Of a DNA stretch of 19,052 bases, positions 13,731 through 19,052 are shown piece after piece; within the stretch, counting starts at the first letter, position 1; each line of letters starts with the position of its first letter. The translations under genes and the position numbers were made by a program. The stretch spans positions 1-19,052 of the forward strand of contig CAYLUN010000098.1 in assembly GCA_964386865.1 (NCBI GenBank), read 5' to 3'. The stretch is from CAYLUN01 sp964386865. GTDB taxonomy: Bacteria; Verrucomicrobiota; Kiritimatiellia; RFP12; UBA1067. The notes under the pieces were generated by a model. It saw nothing but the letters and a program-made list of their open reading frames with translations, did no database searches and was not told where the DNA came from.

Positions 13731-16700
13731 CTAGTAAACCAGCAGCAGCGCGCCCTGCCCCACGTGCGGAGGCACGCCCGACGAGGCCTCGTCGGCCAGC
13801 GTCAGGCTGTCCAACAGGGTCGCCTCCGCCTCCTGCGTCAGGAGTCGGAACTCGCGCGGCGCGGTCTCGGCGGAGCCGTCCGCGAACGCGAGCCGGCTGG
13901 CGAGGGCCACCGAGCTGCTGCCCGGCGCTTCGTGCGCCGCGAACAGGCACCACGTGCGCGCCGCATAGTCGAGACCGACCGTGTAGCGAACCCACTCGTC
14001 GTCGCGCGCCGTGAAGCCCGGCAGGGCGCGCCACGCGGCACCGTCGAGCGCCATGACCTGGCCGGCGCCGCCGAGGTAGAACGTCGCGCTGCTCGTCTGA
14101 GCAGCCGGGTAGCTGAAGCCCGGCGTCGCCCGCCTCGCGCGCAAGGAGAAGTCGAACCACGCGCGGCGCACGGTGTTCGTCAGGAACGCGTGGCTCAGCG
14201 CCCCGCGGGTCAGCGCCGCCGCGCGCGCGCCGCCGAACGCCGCGTTGCTCTGCACCGACGCGCACGACTGCGGCGACGCCTCCCAGCCGTGCTGTCCCGC
14301 CAGCAGGCCGATCTCGTGCGCCATGGTGGCCGGCTCGGTCTCGAAGGTCTCGGCGAACGGGATGCGGTAGGGCGCGAGCGACGGTGTCGCGACGGCCAGC
14401 GCGCTGAGGGCACCGTACTCGCCGGGGCCCGTAGCCTGGACGCGGTACTCATACGCGGCGCCGTCCGCCAGGCCCGCGTCGGCGAACGCCGTCGCGCCGG
14501 CGGCGAGCGTGGCCAGCAGCGCCCAACTCCCCGACCCCGCCAGCCGCCTTTCGACCCGGTAGCCGGTCTCGCCCGACGCCTGATCCTGCCAGCGCAGCAC
14601 CACGCCCGTGGCCGTCAGGTTCGAAGCGACGAGGCCCGCCGGCTGCGCCAGCGCGGCCGTCACGAACTTGCGCAGCAGACTCCCCTCGAGCTGCTGGCGC
14701 TCGGCTGCGCTCAGCGCGTTCGTGTACACGAAGACGTCGCCGATCAGGCCGTTGAACGTGGTCCAGCCGTCGGGGTTGTTGCGCCCCACGTTGAGCGCGT
14801 TCGCGAAGCTGCCCGGCACGTTCGGCACGAGCGAGGTCATGGCGCTCGTCGACGTTACACTCAGGATCTCGCTGCCGTTCGTGTAGACTTTGTATGTCCC
14901 CGAGGGCTGCACCACGAGGCTCAGCACCGTCCGCTGCCCGTCCGGTATGGCCGCCGTGCTGCTCGCCTGCGAGCCGTTGCGCAGCACGTCCACCTTGCCC
15001 GTGCTGTTGCGGATGCCGAGCACGACGCGGTTGTAAAAGAGATCCACCAGCGAGGTCCACGAGGTGGAGGTCGCGTTGCGCTGCGGCCTGGTCGCCACCA
15101 CCACGGTCACGCCGTTGACCGGAATCGCCGTGCTGCTGGTGGCGCGCAGGAAGCCGTCGCCGTCGCCGTAGACGTTGCGCACCCACTGGGCGCCGTTCGT
15201 GGTCTCGACCGCCGGCGACCCCATTGCCGTCATCATCTGGCCCGCCGGACGGAACGTCGGCCAGTTGCCGGTCGCGCCGCTGGCCGGAAGCGCGTCGGTC
15301 AGGGCCGCGAAGAGCAGGTCGTTCGTGCGCGGGAAGCTCAGGGGGTTCAGCGCGAAGCTCACGTTGGGCGCGTCCGCGCCAGCCAGCGTGACCGCGCGAT
15401 CCTCCGAGGTGTAGTAGCCGGCGCCGCCCGCCGCGACGTACCACGCGCCGTCCTCGAGCGTGGCCGAGTACTCGCCCTGCGCGGACACCGCGGCCGTGGC
15501 CGAGAAGCCGTCGGAGGCACCGGGCGAGCGCGCGAACCAAACCGTCGCGCCCGCGGCCGCCGCGCCCGTGTCGCGGCGCGTCACGGCTCCGCTGATGTGC
15601 GCGTAGGAGGACAGGCTGAAGTCCACGCCCGCGACCGCCGCGGCGGACACGGTGACGACGCGGTCGGTGGCCGCATTACAGCCCGACGCCGCGGCCGTGA
15701 CGTACCACACGCCCGGCGTCAGCAGCCGGCTGTACAGGCCGCCCGCGCCGGAGGAGGCTGTGACCAGCGCGTTCGAGCGCGCGCCCGCAACGTGCGAGAA
15801 GTAGACCGTCGCGTTCGTCACGCCGGAGCCCGCGCGGTCCCTCACCGCGCCGGACACCGAGTACTGCGGCGGCGTGCTCAGCGGGTCGATCGGGTCGGTG
15901 CCGAAGTCCGCCTCGACGTTGTCGTTCGCGCCGTCCCCGTCCGCGTCAAACACGAATTCGCCAGCCGCCAGCGCGCGGTCGTAGATGCGCGCGCCCAGAA
16001 GCAGCCCGTCGTAGTACTGCCGCGTCGCCGTGTCCTCGCTGGTCTGAGAGAAACCAATGCGGTAGCACTTGCCCGCCGCGCCCGAGTCCGACGAAGGCCC
16101 CGAGTAGGAGCGCGTCGCCACGGCCGCGCCGTTCACGTAGAAGGTCGCCGACGAGCCGGTGAAGGCCAGGGCGACGTGCTGCCACTGCCCCAGCGCAACA
16201 GCCGCCCCCGTGTCCCAGTTGCCAAGCCCGTCGAGCCGCGCGATCCAGCGCCCGGCGTCGAGGCCGATCCCCGAGCCGGTGCGGCTGGCGTCACGCTCGT
16301 CGTCGCTGTCGAACACCGCCTCGTAGTTACTGACGTCCTCGGACGTGTGGGGCTTGACCCAGGCCGAGAGGGTGCGCACGCGGCCGTTGCGCACGCCGCT
16401 CTGCGCCACGCTGTTGCTGCCGTTGAAGTCACTGGCCGCCGACGGGTAGAAGAGACCGAGCATGTTGCCGCGCCGCTGGCAGCACTCGCGCACCTCGGCG
16501 TCCGTGAGCGCCACCGCGTGGAAACGGACGTCCTCGACGCTGCCCTTGAAGAGCGCGCCGGCCCAGTCGCGGCCGACGTAGTTCGCCTGGGCCGAGGACG
16601 CGTCGTTGGTCGCCAGCGCGGACAGCGGCGTCAGCGCCGTGGCACCCGAGGCTTCCTGCTTGCCGTCCACGTAGAGCCGTCCCGTGCTTCCGTCCAAAGT

Positions 16701-19052
16701 GAACGCCACGTGCCTCCAGGCGTTGGAGCCCATCACGCTGAGGCCCGTCAGGCTGAAGGTCGACGCGCCGTTGCTGAGGCTCAGCGCAGGCTTGCCGGCC
16801 GTATTTCGCACCAGCTTCAACGCACGGGTGGCGCTGCCGCCCAAGAAGAGCAGCGGCTCCTCCGAACCCGGCGCACGCCCGGGCTTGAACCACCCCGCGA
16901 AGGAGAAGCGAGGCTCGTCGCCCACGCTTCGGTCCAGCGCGGCGTAGTCGTCTGTCCCGTCCAGCGCCAGCACGGCCGACTGGAAGAACGTGTCCGTCGC
17001 GCGCGACGGGGTGCCGCGCAGCAGCGCGTGCTGCGCGCCGAACTCGTCCCACCAGACCTGGCCGCTTGTCTCCTCCGTGCGGTACGAGGCGAACAGCCCG
17101 CGCGGCGTGCGCAGCGTCTGCGTGTAGAAGGCGTCGAACCAAGCGCCCCACGGAATGTGGCCGAAGTGCGCGCCGCTGCTGAACGAGAAGTCCATCGAGT
17201 AGTCGTGGTCCGCGACCGCCGTGCCGCTGATCGTGCCGCCGAACGGGAAGGCGCAGCCGCGCACGGCCGCGTCGTCCTGCACCGTCGCGCCGTCGACGCA
17301 CGCGTAGCCTGCGACCCGCGCGCGGCCCTTGACCACCGAGCCGCCGCGCACTTCGGCGCGATCCCGCACGCGCGCGCTGTCCTGCACGACCGCGCTGCCG
17401 TAAACGCGAGCGCAGCCGCTGACCACAGCACTGCCCTGCACGGTCGCGCTGCCCTGCACCACCGCACCGTCCTCGACCCTCGCGCTCCCCAGCACTTTGG
17501 CCGTCTCCAGCACCTTGGCGTTCGGCCCCACGTAGGCGGTCGCGTCCACGGTCGCGGAAGGCCCGATGACGCCGCCGCCGTTCGCATGGATGCGGTACCC
17601 CGTCGGGTTCGCGACGCCGAACACGTGGGCCGCCGGTGCCGCGTTGACGAGCCGGACCTCGTATGCATAGCGCAGGCGGTCGGCGTGCTTGTCGGTCGGC
17701 TTGGTGTTGCACAGGCTGTCGAGGTCGAGCGCCGTGCCCGAGGGCGTGGCCGCCACGATCAGGAAGAGGTTCGTCTCGCCGGCGGCGAGAGTGATGTTGG
17801 TGATTCCCGGCGCCAGCACCGGCGTGTAGCGCACGGCATCGTTGGTCGCCACCGCCGCGAGGCACCAGCGCCAGTCCTCGCCCGTGCCGCTCAGGTCGAA
17901 GCCGCGCACCTCGACGGTGACGGCTGTCCCGGTCGCGGCGCTCAGATCGTGCATCATGTAGGCCCACTTGTCGGGCGCGCGTTCGAACGGCACGCGCCAC
18001 CACCCCGGCTTGTCCTGCTGCGGCACGAGCCGCGCGCCCTGCCGCCAAAAGTGTTCCGCGCGCGCCGTGGCGGTGCCCCAGTGCTGCGCCCGGATGCGGA
18101 CTTTCTCTACGAAATCCAGCATCGGCCAGCGCTTCATGCACTCCGCGGACACGTCCTTGACGAAGGTGCCGCCCGGCAAGGAGGCGGCCAACTTCTCCAT
18201 GATGGTCTTGTCGCGCGACCCGTCGCGCCACGCCACAGCCGCGTAGTTCGCGGGCAGGCCGAAGCCGGAGCCGTAGTCGTCCAGCGAAAGCCAGTAGCGC
18301 TGGTCCGCGTAGATGTGGCGCAGGTGGTCAGGCCGGTAGTTGGAGTTGCCGGTCAGGTTGTCGATCGCGGGGATCGCGCCCGAGATCGCCGCGTAGAAGT
18401 GCAGGTTGCGGCCCGCACGCAGATAGTTGGCGTGCGACTCCCAGTGCCCGCCGACCAGGCGGCCCGCCTGGGCCATCTGCACGCAGTGCCCGAACTCGTG
18501 CGGTGCGGGATTGCCCCAACCCTCGTCAGCAAGACCGCCGGAGCCGATGTTCAGGTGCGAGCGGTTCGCGTAGCCGCCGGCCCAGAACCCGTCGTACCAC
18601 GTGACGAAGTTGACCTTGTAGCAGGCGGTGTTGGTGTTGTCGAACTCGTAGAACGGCTCGCTGTAGCCGAGCTTGTTGCAGTAGACCTGGTAGCTCTCCT
18701 CGCACATGCGAAGGGCGCGGCGCGCGTGGTTCGTGGTGAAGGACGCATCGGCCAGGTCCCACCACACGCAGACGTGCTTGCCCGCCAGCCGGCCCGTGTT
18801 GGCCGCGCTCAGGCCGGACTTGAAGTTCGTGCTCAAGTTGAGCGCGGGCTCGCTTCCTGCGACGTCACCGACCTCCGCGTAGTCGATCTCGAAGCCACCC
18901 GTGGCGCTGAGCAGCGGCGTGATGCGGATATCGCGCAGCGTGTCGCGCCACCAGACCTCCAGCCCGAGGTCGAGGCGGTACGTGTGGAAGGCCCCGTCGC
19001 GCGCGAGCGAGGCGGCCGGTATGGTCACGCGCCGATCCGTGGCGAAGCCGGT
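13731..19052 (-). CDS. Giant exported multidomain protein: metallopeptidase-like, hexapeptide beta-helix, LamG, Fn3 (5' partial)
   Basis: The frame is open to the right edge, giving 1,773 residues; the GTG at 19028 is internal because coding continues upstream of it, so the true start is outside. Numbering from that GTG: 1-60, end of a beta-sandwich domain (FHTYRLDL ... FEIDYAEVGDV); about 80-360, a metallopeptidase-like domain with H177-E-F-G-H181 and WESHANY (E197) as likely third ligand, gluzincin-like; 360-475, a beta domain; 484-605, about 20 hexapeptide repeats; 685-845 and 865-1025, two LamG/concanavalin-like domains; DADGDGANDNVEADFGTD (1028-1045), a Ca-binding linker; 1055-1140 and 1143-1228, two carboxypeptidase-regulatory-like domains; 1235-1440, a third LamG-like domain; 1462-1550, Fn3; 1555-1750, a lectin/MAM-like domain; tail GQGALLLVY. 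It is probably secreted or cell-surface and may act on or bind a glycoprotein or polysaccharide. The DNA strongly favours G/C at third positions. Confidence 0.85.
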   Translation of the reverse strand, partial: TGFATDRRVTIPAASLARDGAFHTYRLDLGLEVWWRDTLRDIRITPLLSATGGFEIDYAEVGDVAGSEPALNLSTNFKSGLSAANTGRLAGKHVCVWWDLADASFTTNHARRALRMCEESYQVYCNKLGYSEPFYEFDNTNTACYKVNFVTWYDGFWAGGYANRSHLNIGSGGLADEGWGNPAPHEFGHCVQMAQAGRLVGGHWESHANYLRAGRNLHFYAAISGAIPAIDNLTGNSNYRPDHLRHIYADQRYWLSLDDYGSGFGLPANYAAVAWRDGSRDKTIMEKLAASLPGGTFVKDVSAECMKRWPMLDFVEKVRIRAQHWGTATARAEHFWRQGARLVPQQDKPGWWRVPFERAPDKWAYMMHDLSAATGTAVTVEVRGFDLSGTGEDWRWCLAAVATNDAVRYTPVLAPGITNITLAAGETNLFLIVAATPSGTALDLDSLCNTKPTDKHADRLRYAYEVRLVNAAPAAHVFGVANPTGYRIHANGGGVIGPSATVDATAYVGPNAKVLETAKVLGSARVEDGAVVQGSATVQGSAVVSGCARVYGSAVVQDSARVRDRAEVRGGSVVKGRARVAGYACVDGATVQDDAAVRGCAFPFGGTISGTAVADHDYSMDFSFSSGAHFGHIPWGAWFDAFYTQTLRTPRGLFASYRTEETSGQVWWDEFGAQHALLRGTPSRATDTFFQSAVLALDGTDDYAALDRSVGDEPRFSFAGWFKPGRAPGSEEPLLFLGGSATRALKLVRNTAGKPALSLSNGASTFSLTGLSVMGSNAWRHVAFTLDGSTGRLYVDGKQEASGATALTPLSALATNDASSAQANYVGRDWAGALFKGSVEDVRFHAVALTDAEVRECCQRRGNMLGLFYPSAASDFNGSNSVAQSGVRNGRVRTLSAWVKPHTSEDVSNYEAVFDSDDERDASRTGSGIGLDAGRWIARLDGLGNWDTGAAVALGQWQHVALAFTGSSATFYVNGAAVATRSYSGPSSDSGAAGKCYRIGFSQTSEDTATRQYYDGLLLGARIYDRALAAGEFVFDADGDGANDNVEADFGTDPIDPLSTPPQYSVSGAVRDRAGSGVTNATVYFSHVAGARSNALVTASSGAGGLYSRLLTPGVWYVTAAASGCNAATDRVVTVSAAAVAGVDFSLSSYAHISGAVTRRDTGAAAAGATVWFARSPGASDGFSATAAVSAQGEYSATLEDGAWYVAAGGAGYYTSEDRAVTLAGADAPNVSFALNPLSFPRTNDLLFAALTDALPASGATGNWPTFRPAGQMMTAMGSPAVETTNGAQWVRNVYGDGDGFLRATSSTAIPVNGVTVVVATRPQRNATSTSWTSLVDLFYNRVVLGIRNSTGKVDVLRNGSQASSTAAIPDGQRTVLSLVVQPSGTYKVYTNGSEILSVTSTSAMTSLVPNVPGSFANALNVGRNNPDGWTTFNGLIGDVFVYTNALSAAERQQLEGSLLRKFVTAALAQPAGLVASNLTATGVVLRWQDQASGETGYRVERRLAGSGSWALLATLAAGATAFADAGLADGAAYEYRVQATGPGEYGALSALAVATPSLAPYRIPFAETFETEPATMAHEIGLLAGQHGWEASPQSCASVQSNAAFGGARAAALTRGALSHAFLTNTVRRAWFDFSLRARRATPGFSYPAAQTSSATFYLGGAGQVMALDGAAWRALPGFTARDDEWVRYTVGLDYAARTWCLFAAHEAPGSSSVALASRLAFADGSAETAPREFRLLTQEAEATLLDSLTLADEASSGVPPHVGQGALLLVY
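17199..17579 (-). repeat. Hexapeptide (left-handed beta-helix) repeat tract inside the giant protein
   Basis: About 20 tandem six-residue units of the form (A/S)-x-V-x-(G/D)-(S/N), for example SATVQGSAVVSG and SARVRDRAEVRGG, code for a predicted left-handed parallel beta-helix. The DNA is imperfectly repetitive (recurring gcgctgccctgcac- and cgcgctgtcctgcac-type units), so recent duplication is likely. Confidence 0.75.

Noticed and set aside
17199..17579. Repetitive DNA considered as a CRISPR array or satellite.
   Set aside because: It is in frame, codes for hexapeptide units and has no unique spacers of constant length.
16429..18231. A 600-codon minus-strand frame within the giant protein gene.
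   Set aside because: It is a frame-shifted shadow with low-complexity Arg/Gly/Ala composition; the main frame has coherent domains throughout.

Overview
The window is G+C-rich bacterial DNA with nine protein genes, all on the minus strand; two run off the window ends. The gene set suggests a polysaccharide-degrading member of the PVC superphylum, most likely Verrucomicrobiota/Kiritimatiellota. It has a formylglycine-type sulfatase, several exported glycoside hydrolases, an autotransporter-associated beta-strand-repeat surface protein, a sugar-porter MFS, a URO-D-family protein and very long LamG-type exported proteins. The taxonomic call is inference from gene families; no rRNA or tRNA gene is present.

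Layout in the direction of transcription, from high to low coordinates: (1) 19052-13731, the C-terminal 1,773 residues of a giant exported protein. It carries an HEFGH metallopeptidase-like domain, a run of hexapeptide beta-helix repeats, several LamG/lectin-like domains, two carboxypeptidase-regulatory-like domains and an Fn3 domain. (2) 13547-7621, a tightly packed probable operon: S1 sulfatase, GH67-like alpha-glucuronidase-family enzyme, membrane histidine kinase with OB-like repeats in its extracytoplasmic sensor, and NarL-type response regulator. The first pair overlap by 4 nt and the other gaps are 11 and 25 nt. (3) 7393-5114, the beta-strand-repeat surface protein. (4) 4721-3507, an exported GH5-like glycosidase. 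(5) 3314-389, a two-gene operon of sugar-porter MFS and URO-D-family protein, with 1 nt between stop and start. (6) 286-1, the start of an exported protein whose N-terminus resembles GH123/DUF4091 proteins, behind a near-consensus promoter.

The most interesting signal is non-coding. A near-perfect palindrome, ATCCCCCG-NN-CGGGGGAT, occurs three times, each time upstream of a minus-strand gene or operon: GH5, the beta-strand-repeat protein, and the sulfatase-GH67-kinase-regulator operon. In each case it ends 21-23 nt upstream of a plausible -10 hexamer. This centres it near -42 to -45, the position of class II activator sites, and the -35 sequences there are poor. The other two mapped starts (MFS operon and leftmost gene) lack it. 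The 8-2-8 symmetry resembles the inverted 7-2-7 sites of NarL-family regulators, and a NarL-family regulator is encoded last in one of the palindrome-controlled operons. The simplest hypothesis is that this two-component system senses a carbohydrate or glycan signal in the periplasm and activates its own sulfatase/glucuronidase operon plus the GH5 and surface-protein genes: a self-contained, positively autoregulated polysaccharide-utilisation locus without SusC/SusD. The polymer may be a sulfated, glucuronic-acid-containing xylan-like glycan, but that is inference.
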